From positions 1 through 5,455 of the forward strand of contig JAATFJ010000015.1 in assembly GCA_015655255.1 (NCBI GenBank): 5,455 bases of DNA, written 5' to 3'. The notes under the pieces are model-generated. The model was given only the letters and a program-made list of their open reading frames with translations. It had not been told where the DNA came from and did no database searches. The DNA is from Actinomycetales bacterium. Its GTDB lineage: Bacteria > Actinomycetota > Actinomycetes > Actinomycetales > Microbacteriaceae. Positions 1-5,113 of this stretch are shown in pieces; the stretch's first letter is position 1; each line of letters starts with the position of its first letter. A program made the position numbers and the translations under genes.

Positions 1-855
1 GGCTGGACCGAGGCGGCGCCGACGGTCGACATCGGTTCCTTCACGACGACGCTCACACCGCGCGGCGACGGCTATGTGCTCGACGGGGTCAAGGCCTATT
101 CGACGGGCAGCCTCTATGCCGATTGGCTGCAGGTGAGCGCGGTGCTTCCCGACGGCACGAGCGCCGTCGCCACGGTCGACGCCCGCGCGACGGGTGTGGA
201 GACGCTCGATGATTGGTCGGGGTTCGGACAGCGGCTCAGCGCGAGCGGCACGACGCGCTTCTCCGGGGTCATCGTCGCGCACGACGATGTCGAGGTGCGC
301 ACCGGCGGGGATCTCCGGATCACCGCGCTCGCCCAGCTCGTGCTGCTCGCCGTGCTCGTGGGCATCGGGGACGCCGTCCGCGCGGCGGCGACGACGATCG
401 TCCGGGAGGGAGACCGCTCACATCCGGAGGACGACCCCGTGCACAGTGCGCGGTTGGGGGCGATCCTCGGCGCGCAGTTCGGGGCGCGGTCCGCCTTCGC
501 CACCGCTGCCCGTACGCTCGCCGCGGCCGTTCCCGATGCAGGCCCCCGCACAGACGATGCCGCACCGCGCAGCCGCGCGGCCCTCGACGCCACCTTCCGC
601 GCGCAGCTCGTCGTCGCCGAGGCCGTGCTGCGCGCCACGACCGAGGCGGCAGCGCTGTCCGCTCAACTCGCACCCGGGCGCTCCGGTGAGATCGAACGGC
701 ACTGGCAGAACGCGCGCACCCTCGTCTCGCACAATCCGCTGGAGTTCCGCCGCCGCTCGCTCGGCGACACCGCGGCCTGGGGCATCGATCCGCTCGCGCA
801 GCGGGACGCGCGCCCGAGAAGGACGGCACCGCTTTCCGAGGGGAACGTCGCATGA
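1..855 (+). CDS. DszC/SfnB-type FMN-dependent monooxygenase, acyl-CoA dehydrogenase fold (5' end outside window)
   Basis: The reading frame is open from the first base and ends at TGA 853-855, giving 284 visible residues. DszC-type proteins have about 400, so roughly 120-130 N-terminal residues lie upstream. The visible part starts in the central beta domain (GYVLDGVKAYSTGSLYADW near residues 24-42, then DDWSGFGQRLSASGTTRF). It continues through the C-terminal helical bundle and ends with the signature RHWQNARTLVSHNP (bases about 697-738). That histidine-bearing tail and the K-x-Y-S-T-G motif are typical of the flavin monooxygenase branch (DszC, SfnB, SadA-like), not true acyl-CoA dehydrogenases. 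Known members use FMNH2 from a separate reductase and O2 to oxygenate sulfur or aromatic substrates in the cytoplasm. The stop overlaps the next start by 4 bp (ATGA), indicating translational coupling. No frameshift is seen. The substrate is unknown. The family call is confident; the monooxygenase role is inferred from motifs and neighbours. Confidence 0.87.
   Translation, partial: GWTEAAPTVDIGSFTTTLTPRGDGYVLDGVKAYSTGSLYADWLQVSAVLPDGTSAVATVDARATGVETLDDWSGFGQRLSASGTTRFSGVIVAHDDVEVRTGGDLRITALAQLVLLAVLVGIGDAVRAAATTIVREGDRSHPEDDPVHSARLGAILGAQFGARSAFATAARTLAAAVPDAGPRTDDAAPRSRAALDATFRAQLVVAEAVLRATTEAAALSAQLAPGRSGEIERHWQNARTLVSHNPLEFRRRSLGDTAAWGIDPLAQRDARPRRTAPLSEGNVA
838..844 (+). promoter_or_regulatory. 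Shine-Dalgarno site for the LLM gene at 852
   Basis: GAGGGGA lies 7 nt before the ATG at 852, inside the 3' end of the preceding gene. It supports the 852 start and coupled translation with the DszC-like gene. Confidence 0.7.
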
Positions 856-1859
856 AGGTCCTCGTCTCCACCCTCGGCAAGGGTGATCCGGAGGGCAAGG
901 AAAGCCCCGGGGAGGCGCTCGCCGCTCTCCTCCGCCTCGCGACGCACACGGAGGAGCGGGGCTTCGACGCCTTCGGCGTCGGGGAACGGCACAACGCCCC
1001 CTACTTCACCTCCGCTCCCCCGGTGATCCTCGCCGCGATCGCAGAACGGGTGCCCCGCATCGAGCTGTTCACGACGGTCACCGTCATCAGCCAGCTCGAT
1101 CCGCTGCGCGCCGCGGAGGACTACGCCACCCTCGATCAGCTCAGCGGAGGACGACTGTCCCTCGTCATCGGACGCGGCCAGGAGTACGACCGGTACGCCC
1201 GCTTCGGTCAGGAATACGAGCGCCAGTGGGACTACACCGACGAGCGCGCACGCCTCCTGCGCCGGCTGCTCGACGAGCAGTCCGTCTCGTGGGAGGGCTG
1301 GTCGCGACCGCCGCTCGCCGACGTCACCATCTCCCCGCGGCCCCGGCAGGCGCATCTGCCCATCTGGCACGGAAGCATCTCCAGCGAGCGCACCCGCCGG
1401 CTCGCCGTCGAGCTGGGCGATCCGTTCTTCATCGTCAACGGGTTCCTCGATGCGGGCACCTACCGCGACGCTGTCGACGGATACCGGGAGCTGTGGGCGG
1501 AGTACGGACGCGATCCCGCCGACGCCGTCGTCGGCGCGGGGAACGCAGTCTTCGCGATCGACCGGGATTCCGCCCGCGCCCGTCGCATCGCCGAGCGCTA
1601 CCACGCGCCGGACACCCGCACCGTCAACTCCGTCCGGGAGACGGGACAGCCCTATCTCGACGTCGCCGCAGCCGCAGGGCCGGAGGGGGTCGCTCTTGTG
1701 GGCAGCCCCGCAGAGATCGTCGACCGCATCGCTCAGCACCACGAATGGTACGGCAACGAGCTCATGACGATCGGGATCACCTCCTTCGAGGAGACGGAGG
1801 CGCGGCGACAGCTCGACCTCTTTGCCGCCGAGGTGCTCCCGCACATCCGAGAGCTCTGA
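852..1859 (+). CDS. LLM-class flavin-dependent oxidoreductase (luciferase-like, TIM barrel)
   Basis: A 335-residue protein of normal length for the bacterial luciferase-like family. Visible family landmarks, in order, are GFDAFGVGERH (residues 37-47, equivalent to the common G-E-H-H segment), the strand-forming RIELFTTVTVIS (69-80), DPLRAAEDYATLDQLSGGR (83-101), the glycine-rich VIGRG (105-109) and VGSPAEIVDRI (283-293) near the C-terminus. These mark a complete beta/alpha barrel that binds FMN. No signal peptide or membrane segment is seen, so it should be cytoplasmic. The likely chemistry is oxygenation by FMNH2 plus O2 with flavin from the reductase at 4142, which is inference. The start is fixed by the ATGA overlap and a good ribosome site. 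It belongs to a different LLM subfamily from the NtaA-like enzyme at 2772, so the two are not recent duplicates. An F420-dependent member cannot be ruled out from sequence alone. Confidence 0.92.
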   Translation: MKVLVSTLGKGDPEGKESPGEALAALLRLATHTEERGFDAFGVGERHNAPYFTSAPPVILAAIAERVPRIELFTTVTVISQLDPLRAAEDYATLDQLSGGRLSLVIGRGQEYDRYARFGQEYERQWDYTDERARLLRRLLDEQSVSWEGWSRPPLADVTISPRPRQAHLPIWHGSISSERTRRLAVELGDPFFIVNGFLDAGTYRDAVDGYRELWAEYGRDPADAVVGAGNAVFAIDRDSARARRIAERYHAPDTRTVNSVRETGQPYLDVAAAAGPEGVALVGSPAEIVDRIAQHHEWYGNELMTIGITSFEETEARRQLDLFAAEVLPHIREL

Positions 1860-1864
1860 GGCCC

Positions 1865-1873
1865 AGGAAAGGA
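1865..1873 (+). promoter_or_regulatory. Shine-Dalgarno site deciding the start at 1879
   Basis: AGGAAAGGA sits 5 nt before ATG 1879 in a 19-bp gap. It favours this ATG over an upstream in-frame GTG at 1822, which lies inside the previous gene. Confidence 0.75.
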
Positions 1874-1878
1874 ACCCC

Positions 1879-2775
1879 ATGACGATCCCCCTCCTCGCCG
1901 TATCGATCGGCGAGAACCTCGGCGTCGAGATCGTGTCCGGGCGGCACGACGCCCTCCGCGCGCTCCTCGCACATCCCGCCGTCGCCTTCGCCGTCACCGG
2001 GGCCGAGCGCGACCCGCTCGGACCGGGCATCGGAGCCGATCCCTCGATCGTCGCGGCGACCCTGATCTCGTATGTGCCCGACGGCGCGGGCGTCCTCGTC
2101 GCCGGTCGCCCCGGAGCCGACCATCCCTACAACCTTGCCCGCCGCATCCTCAGCCTCGATCATCTCTCCCACGGAAGATCCGGCGTGCTGTTCGCGGGAG
2201 TCGATCGGCGCGGCAGCGGGCAGAACGGCTGGATCCCCACCGCCGACGACGACACCCTCCTGAGGGAGACGGCGACGATCCTCGACGAGCTCTTCGCCGC
2301 GTGGCCGCTGGACGCGTTCCCCGCCGATCAGCAGAGCGGCCAGTACGTGGACACCGATCGCGTGCAGCACATCGGCTTCGAGGGTGCGTACTCCGTGTTG
2401 GGGCCGCTCACCGCCCCCGGATCCTCGCAGGGGCTTCCCCTCCGCGCGCAGCTCGTCCCTCCCGGTCGCGCCGCGCTGCCGGGGCTCGACATCGTCGTCC
2501 GCGAGGGAGATGACCCCATCGCCGACGCCGAGGAGGCGGCCTTCACGCTCCGGCACCGACCCGTGTCCGCGTGGAGCGGCACGGAACAGGTCTCCCCTGA
2601 CGGGGTCCTTCTCACCGTCGACTCCTCCGAGGACATCGCCACCGTCCTCGATGCGCTCGGCCGCCCGCACGGGAGACACCCCGCGGGCACGCTGCGCGAT
2701 CGGATCGGAATCCCCGCGCCCCGCATCCTGCTCGATCACGCCACCCCGGCCTTCCTCGAAGGGAGCACTCGATGA
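1879..2775 (+). CDS. Shortened, divergent NtaA/SnaA/DszA-like LLM homologue (possible non-catalytic subunit)
   Basis: This 298-residue protein is well below the roughly 430-450 usual for the NtaA/DszA branch. Family landmarks remain: DPSIVAA (54-60, usual E-P-x-x-L-x-A), HPYNLARRILSLDHLSHGR (82-100), GQYVDTDRVQHIGFEG (154-169), an SSQG-x-P element (182-187) and a C-terminal TLRDRIGIPAP (271-281) matching TLRGRLGLP in the 2772 enzyme. Several hallmarks are lost. The WNVVT strand is replaced by GVLFAGV. The R-Y-x-R-A-x-E-F helix is replaced by LLRETATIL. About 130 residues are missing between SSQG and the tail, where full-length members carry the last barrel strands. The frame is intact with its own ribosome site, and its stop overlaps the next start, so it does not look like a decaying pseudogene. 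I infer a partner or regulatory subunit, or a flavin-binding remnant, for a neighbouring LLM enzyme. Family placement is fairly sure; function is unknown. Confidence 0.8.
   Translation: MTIPLLAVSIGENLGVEIVSGRHDALRALLAHPAVAFAVTGAERDPLGPGIGADPSIVAATLISYVPDGAGVLVAGRPGADHPYNLARRILSLDHLSHGRSGVLFAGVDRRGSGQNGWIPTADDDTLLRETATILDELFAAWPLDAFPADQQSGQYVDTDRVQHIGFEGAYSVLGPLTAPGSSQGLPLRAQLVPPGRAALPGLDIVVREGDDPIADAEEAAFTLRHRPVSAWSGTEQVSPDGVLLTVDSSEDIATVLDALGRPHGRHPAGTLRDRIGIPAPRILLDHATPAFLEGSTR
2759..2765 (+). promoter_or_regulatory. Shine-Dalgarno site for the NtaA-like gene at 2772
   Basis: AAGGGAG lies 6 nt before ATG 2772, within the last codons of the preceding gene, supporting the overlapping start. 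Confidence 0.7.
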
Positions 2776-4058
2776 GCCGCCGTCTCGTCCTCAACCTCAA
2801 TACCCTCGGTGTCGGTCAGCGTCCTGCGGCATGGCGGCATGATCGCATCCCCCCGCACGCGATCATCGATCCGGACTACTGGACGGAGGTGGCGCGCATC
2901 GCCGAGCGCGGGAAGCTCGATGCGATCTTCCTCGCCGACGGCCCGGGCCTCGTCGACCCATCGCACCGGCCCAGCGGTTTCCTCGAACCGAGCGTGCTCG
3001 ACGCCTTCCTCGCGGCGCGCACGGAGAGCATCGGCTTCGTGACGACCGCGACCTCGACGTTCAACGATCCCGTCGAGTGGGCCGCCCGCGCGCTCAGCAT
3101 CGATCTCGCCAGCGGCGGCCGCTTCGCGTGGAACGTCGTCACCACGGCCGCCTCGCGGAGGATCGGAGGGAACTTCGGCGTCACCGAGTTCCCGGACCGG
3201 GACACCCGCTACGCGCGGGCGGAGGAGTTCATCCGCGCCGTCCGCGCGCTCTGGCTCTCCGCCGGAACGGGGCAGGACGTGCATTTCGACGGCGCGCACT
3301 TCCGCTTCCAGACGCACCTGGATCTGCCGCCCTCCCCGCAGGGGCATCCGCTCATCGTGCAGGCCGGGGGCTCCCCGCAGGGGCACGGCCTCGGCGTGCG
3401 CAACGCCGATGTGCTGTTCACGGCGGAACTCGTGCTCCCCGCCGCGCAGGAGCACTATCGGGCCGTGAAGCAGCATGCCGCCGAGGCGGGACGCGACCCC
3501 GATTCCCTCCTCGTGCTCCCCGGCGTCTCCTTCGTCCTCGCCGATACGGAGCAGGCGGCGATCGAGAAGTACGACGCCCTCGAAGAACTCGTCCCCGGCG
3601 CCTTCGACTACGCGCTCTCCCGGTTCAGCGATTCCCTCGGCGCCGATGCCCGCGAGCTCGACCTCGACCGGCCGATCCCCGAGACGCTCCTCACGGCGAC
3701 GCCGGATGCCGCGACCTTCCGTGGTTCCCTGGGTTACCGCGAATCGCTTCTGCGCCTCGTCGCGACGCGGCCGGGGGCGAGCCTGCGCACGCTGCTCCGC
3801 GCGTTCGGCGGCTACGGCCAGCGCATCATCATCGGCACCCCGGAGCAAGCCGCGGACGGCATCGCCGAATGGTTCGAGAACGGCGCGGCCGACGGCTTCA
3901 ACCTCATGATCGATCGCGTCCCCGACGGGCTGGAGCTGTTCGTCGACCACGTCGTCCCGCTGCTGCAGCGACGGGGGCTCTTCCGAACCGAGTACGAGGA
4001 CCCCACGCTGCGAGGCAGGCTCGGCCTGCCCGTGCGCGCGCCGCATCCCGTGGGGTGA
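2772..4058 (+). CDS. NtaA/SnaA/DszA-family FMN-dependent monooxygenase (LLM class)
   Basis: A 428-residue, full-length member of the nitrilotriacetate monooxygenase / dibenzothiophene sulfone monooxygenase branch of the luciferase-like enzymes. In order it shows an N-terminal W-R-H element (21-23), LEPSVLDAFLAARTESIGF (71-89), TTATSTFNDP (91-100), LASGGRFAWNVVTT (112-125), NFG (134-136), RYARAEEFIRAVRALW (146-161), SPQGHPLIVQAGG (188-200), GTPEQAADGIAEWF (355-368) and a C-terminal FRTEYEDPTLRGRLGLP (404-420). The fold is a TIM barrel that uses FMNH2 and O2. Relatives cleave C-S or C-N bonds or hydroxylate alkanes in the cytoplasm. The usual D-H-L-S-G-G-R reads D-L-A-S-G-G-R here, and SPQGH occurs twice from a 15-bp DNA repeat. 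The ATGA overlap couples it to the degenerate homologue. Substrate unknown; family call strong. Confidence 0.93.
   Translation: MSRRLVLNLNTLGVGQRPAAWRHDRIPPHAIIDPDYWTEVARIAERGKLDAIFLADGPGLVDPSHRPSGFLEPSVLDAFLAARTESIGFVTTATSTFNDPVEWAARALSIDLASGGRFAWNVVTTAASRRIGGNFGVTEFPDRDTRYARAEEFIRAVRALWLSAGTGQDVHFDGAHFRFQTHLDLPPSPQGHPLIVQAGGSPQGHGLGVRNADVLFTAELVLPAAQEHYRAVKQHAAEAGRDPDSLLVLPGVSFVLADTEQAAIEKYDALEELVPGAFDYALSRFSDSLGADARELDLDRPIPETLLTATPDAATFRGSLGYRESLLRLVATRPGASLRTLLRAFGGYGQRIIIGTPEQAADGIAEWFENGAADGFNLMIDRVPDGLELFVDHVVPLLQRRGLFRTEYEDPTLRGRLGLPVRAPHPVG
3332..3385 (+). repeat. In-frame 15-bp direct repeat in the NtaA-like gene
   Basis: CTCCCCGCAGGGGCA occurs exactly at 3332-3346 and again at 3371-3385, offset 39 bp (13 codons). 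Both copies encode SPQGH (residues 188-192 and 201-205). The first copy is the conserved family element. The second sits where relatives vary after V-Q-A-G. Confidence 0.85.
4014..4030. repeat. Short inverted repeat at the 3' end of the NtaA-like gene
   Basis: GGCAGGC (4014-4020) and GCCTGCC (4024-4030) form a perfect 7-bp stem with a TCG loop, ending 25 bases before the stop codon. No T-run follows, so it is not called a terminator. It lies in conserved coding sequence (R-G-R-L-G-L-P), which may fully explain it. Confidence 0.55.
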
Positions 4059-4069
4059 GTCGCCGAGAG

Positions 4070-4125
4070 CCCGCGCGCCCCGCATGTCCGCATGTTGCGA
4101 AAAAGCGTGCGCTCGGGCGCGCGGG
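4070..4125. repeat. Perfect 11-bp GC-only inverted repeat in the 4059-4141 gap
   Basis: CCCGCGCGCCC (4070-4080) is the exact reverse complement of GGGCGCGCGGG (4115-4125), separated by 34 bases. In RNA the enclosed GCAUGU (4090-4095) could pair with GCGUGC (4105-4110) using two G-U wobbles around the loop UGCGAAAAA, giving a nested hairpin. It begins 12 bases after the stop of the NtaA-like gene. It could end or attenuate the upstream transcript, although there is no T-tract, or form part of an operator for the downstream promoter. The right arm lies directly upstream of the -10-like element. The pairing is seen; the role is inference. Confidence 0.6.
4080..4095. repeat. Tandem 8-bp direct repeat
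   Basis: CCGCATGT occurs twice back to back (4080-4087 and 4088-4095) inside the inverted-repeat loop, immediately upstream of the putative promoter. Tandem half-sites of this kind can bind a regulator, but no matching regulator gene is in view. Confidence 0.6.
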
Positions 4126-4129
4126 TGTC

Positions 4130-4142
4130 TAGCCTCGCCCTA
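4130..4142 (+). promoter_or_regulatory. Putative leaderless promoter (-10-like TAGCCT) for the flavin reductase
   Basis: TAGCCT (4130-4135) fits the actinobacterial TAnnnT -10 pattern. It is followed by 6 bases and then the A of ATG 4142, the spacing expected if transcription starts at the start codon. No Shine-Dalgarno sequence precedes this ATG, in contrast to the other complete genes, which agrees with leaderless translation. No good -35 is seen at the usual 17-18 bp. TTGCGA at 4095-4100 is too far away (29 bp). Confidence 0.5.
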
Positions 4143-4723
4143 TGACCGGTCTTCCCTCTGTGCCCTCTCCCCACGGCGACGAGAAGGGTTCCGCGGAACG
4201 CTGGGAGGAGGGATCGGTCTCGGCCGACGACTTCAAGGCCCTCTTCCGCGGGCATCCCGGGGGCGTCGCGGTCATCACCGCGTACGGCGAGAACGGGCCT
4301 GTGGCGCTCACCGCTTCGTCCGTGTCCTCGGTGAGCGTCGATCCGCCGCTGCTCGTGTTCTCCGTGTCGTCGATCTCCTCCTCGACACCCGCGATCCTCG
4401 CCGCATCGACGATCGTCGTCCATCTCCTCGACGCCGACGACATCGACATCGCCCGGCTCGGGGCGACGAGCGGCATCGACCGCTTCGCCGATGAGAGCAC
4501 GTGGACGCGACTCGCGACGGGCGAACCCGTCTTCGCGGGTACCCGCGCCTGGGCGCGCTGCGCGATCGTCAGCCGGATGGATGCGGGCGGCTCGACCGTC
4601 ATCGCCGCCCATGCGCTGCAGTCCAGCATCGAACGCGATGTGGCGCCCGGCGAGCCCGGCAACGCGCTCGTGTACCACAATCGAACATGGCACCGACTGA
4701 GCGATCAGTCCCGCCTGCACTGA
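4142..4723 (+). CDS. Flavin reductase family protein (FMN reductase, DszD/NtaB-like partner)
   Basis: A 193-residue protein of the flavin reductase-like split beta-barrel family. After an N-terminal tail of about 26 low-complexity residues, the domain runs DDFKALFRGHPGGVAVITA (29-47), GPVALTASSVSSVSVDPPLL (52-71), FSVSSISSSTPAI (73-85), VVHLLDADDIDIARL (92-106), DRF (113-115) and the closing ALVYHNRTWHRL (175-186). Such enzymes reduce FMN or FAD with NAD(P)H and release it to a partner oxygenase. It is the only reductase in view and the obvious FMNH2 source for the three upstream oxygenase genes. It is separated from them by 83 bp containing repeats and a leaderless-type promoter, so it may have its own transcript. 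The start rests on the promoter spacing, since no ribosome site is seen. No later ATG, GTG or TTG lies directly before the domain, so a shorter start is less likely. Cofactor preference cannot be told. Confidence 0.9.
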   Translation: MTGLPSVPSPHGDEKGSAERWEEGSVSADDFKALFRGHPGGVAVITAYGENGPVALTASSVSSVSVDPPLLVFSVSSISSSTPAILAASTIVVHLLDADDIDIARLGATSGIDRFADESTWTRLATGEPVFAGTRAWARCAIVSRMDAGGSTVIAAHALQSSIERDVAPGEPGNALVYHNRTWHRLSDQSRLH

Positions 4724-4746
4724 CTCCCCTCCCCACCGCCAACCCC

Positions 4747-4755
4747 AGGAAGAAG
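4747..4755 (+). promoter_or_regulatory. Shine-Dalgarno site for the AhpD-like gene at 4758
   Basis: AGGAAGAAG precedes ATG 4758, with 7 nt from AGGA to the start. It follows a pyrimidine-rich stretch (4724-4746) and fixes the start. Confidence 0.75.
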
Positions 4756-4757
4756 AC

Positions 4758-5099
4758 ATGAGCGACTACCTCGACCGCGAGATCGACAAGACCTACACGA
4801 AGGTCTACAAGAAGGAGACTCCGGACATCCTCGCCGCGTTCACGGCGTTCGACGGCGCCGTCTTCGCGAAGGAGGGACGCGAGATCCCGCTGAAGTACCG
4901 CGAGCTCATCGCACTCGCCGTGGGCATCACGACCCAGTGCGTGTACTGCATCGAGGCGCACTCGCAGAAGGCCGTCGCCGCGGGCGCGAGCGAGACGGAA
5001 CTCGCCGAAGCCGCCTGGGTCGCCACCGCTATCCGCGCAGGGGGCGGTTTCGCGCACGGCCGTCTCGGCTTCAAGTTCACCGACACGCACGAGCACTGA
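4758..5099 (+). CDS. AhpD-like / carboxymuconolactone decarboxylase family protein (putative peroxidase)
   Basis: A 113-residue all-helical protein of the CMD/AhpD superfamily and a complete single-domain member. The core is TTQCVYCIEAHSQKA (58-72) with the redox pair Cys61-x-x-Cys64 and His68. Glu49 precedes Cys61 by 12 residues. In mycobacterial AhpD the catalytic Glu118, Cys130, Cys133 and His137 have exactly this spacing. The extra AhpD histidine between the cysteines is Tyr63 here. These residues argue for thiol peroxidase or disulfide reductase activity rather than true lactone decarboxylation. The N-terminal AFTAFDGAVFAKEG and K-Y-R-E-L-I-A-L resemble the small YdfG-type peroxidase-like proteins. 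It lies 34 bp after the flavin reductase and probably shares its transcript. Removal of hydrogen or organic peroxides formed by uncoupled flavin monooxygenation is a plausible job, inferred from context. The physiological reductant is unknown. Confidence 0.9.
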   Translation: MSDYLDREIDKTYTKVYKKETPDILAAFTAFDGAVFAKEGREIPLKYRELIALAVGITTQCVYCIEAHSQKAVAAGASETELAEAAWVATAIRAGGGFAHGRLGFKFTDTHEH

Positions 5100-5113
5100 G
5101 CCGCGTCGCTGCG

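Noticed and set aside
76..855. GTG at 76 as the true start of the DszC-like gene
   Set aside because: The frame is open to base 1, and the upstream residues continue the conserved acyl-CoA dehydrogenase-fold sequence, so the gene starts before the window.
1822..1878. Upstream GTG start for the degenerate LLM gene
   Set aside because: It would overlap the previous gene by 38 bases and add a non-family leader. ATG 1879 has a strong ribosome site at the right distance.
663..2030. Long open frame on the minus strand (455 codons)
   Set aside because: It lies antisense to well-recognised LLM genes. Its translation shows no family motif, and it is explained by the G/C third-position bias of the + strand genes.
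1879..2775. Frameshifted pseudogene explanation for the short LLM homologue
   Set aside because: The C-terminal family tail is still in the same frame, the start and stop signals are intact, and no other frame restores the missing segment.
4014..4030. Intrinsic terminator formed by the 7-bp stem near the 3' end of the NtaA-like gene
   Set aside because: It lies inside conserved coding sequence and has no T-tract after it, so it is recorded only as an inverted repeat.
2736..4085. Long open frame on the minus strand (449 codons)
   Set aside because: It mirrors the NtaA-like gene base for base, has an Arg/Glu/Gly-rich composition typical of antisense shadow frames, and has no recognisable domain.
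3077..4132. Plus-strand open frame in another phase across the NtaA-like gene into the gap
   Set aside because: Arg/Ala/Pro-rich shadow translation without motifs. The gap itself shows repeats and promoter-like sequence rather than coding signal.
1..4723. Naming the genes dszC, dszA, ntaA, sadA or rcaE
   Set aside because: Family resemblance does not establish substrate in these flavin oxygenase families, and no diagnostic neighbour such as a desulfinase is visible, so no symbols are assigned.
3812..4759. Minus-strand open frame covering the flavin reductase and the repeat-bearing gap
   Set aside because: It overlaps a clear flavin reductase on the other strand, and its product is low-complexity with no motif.
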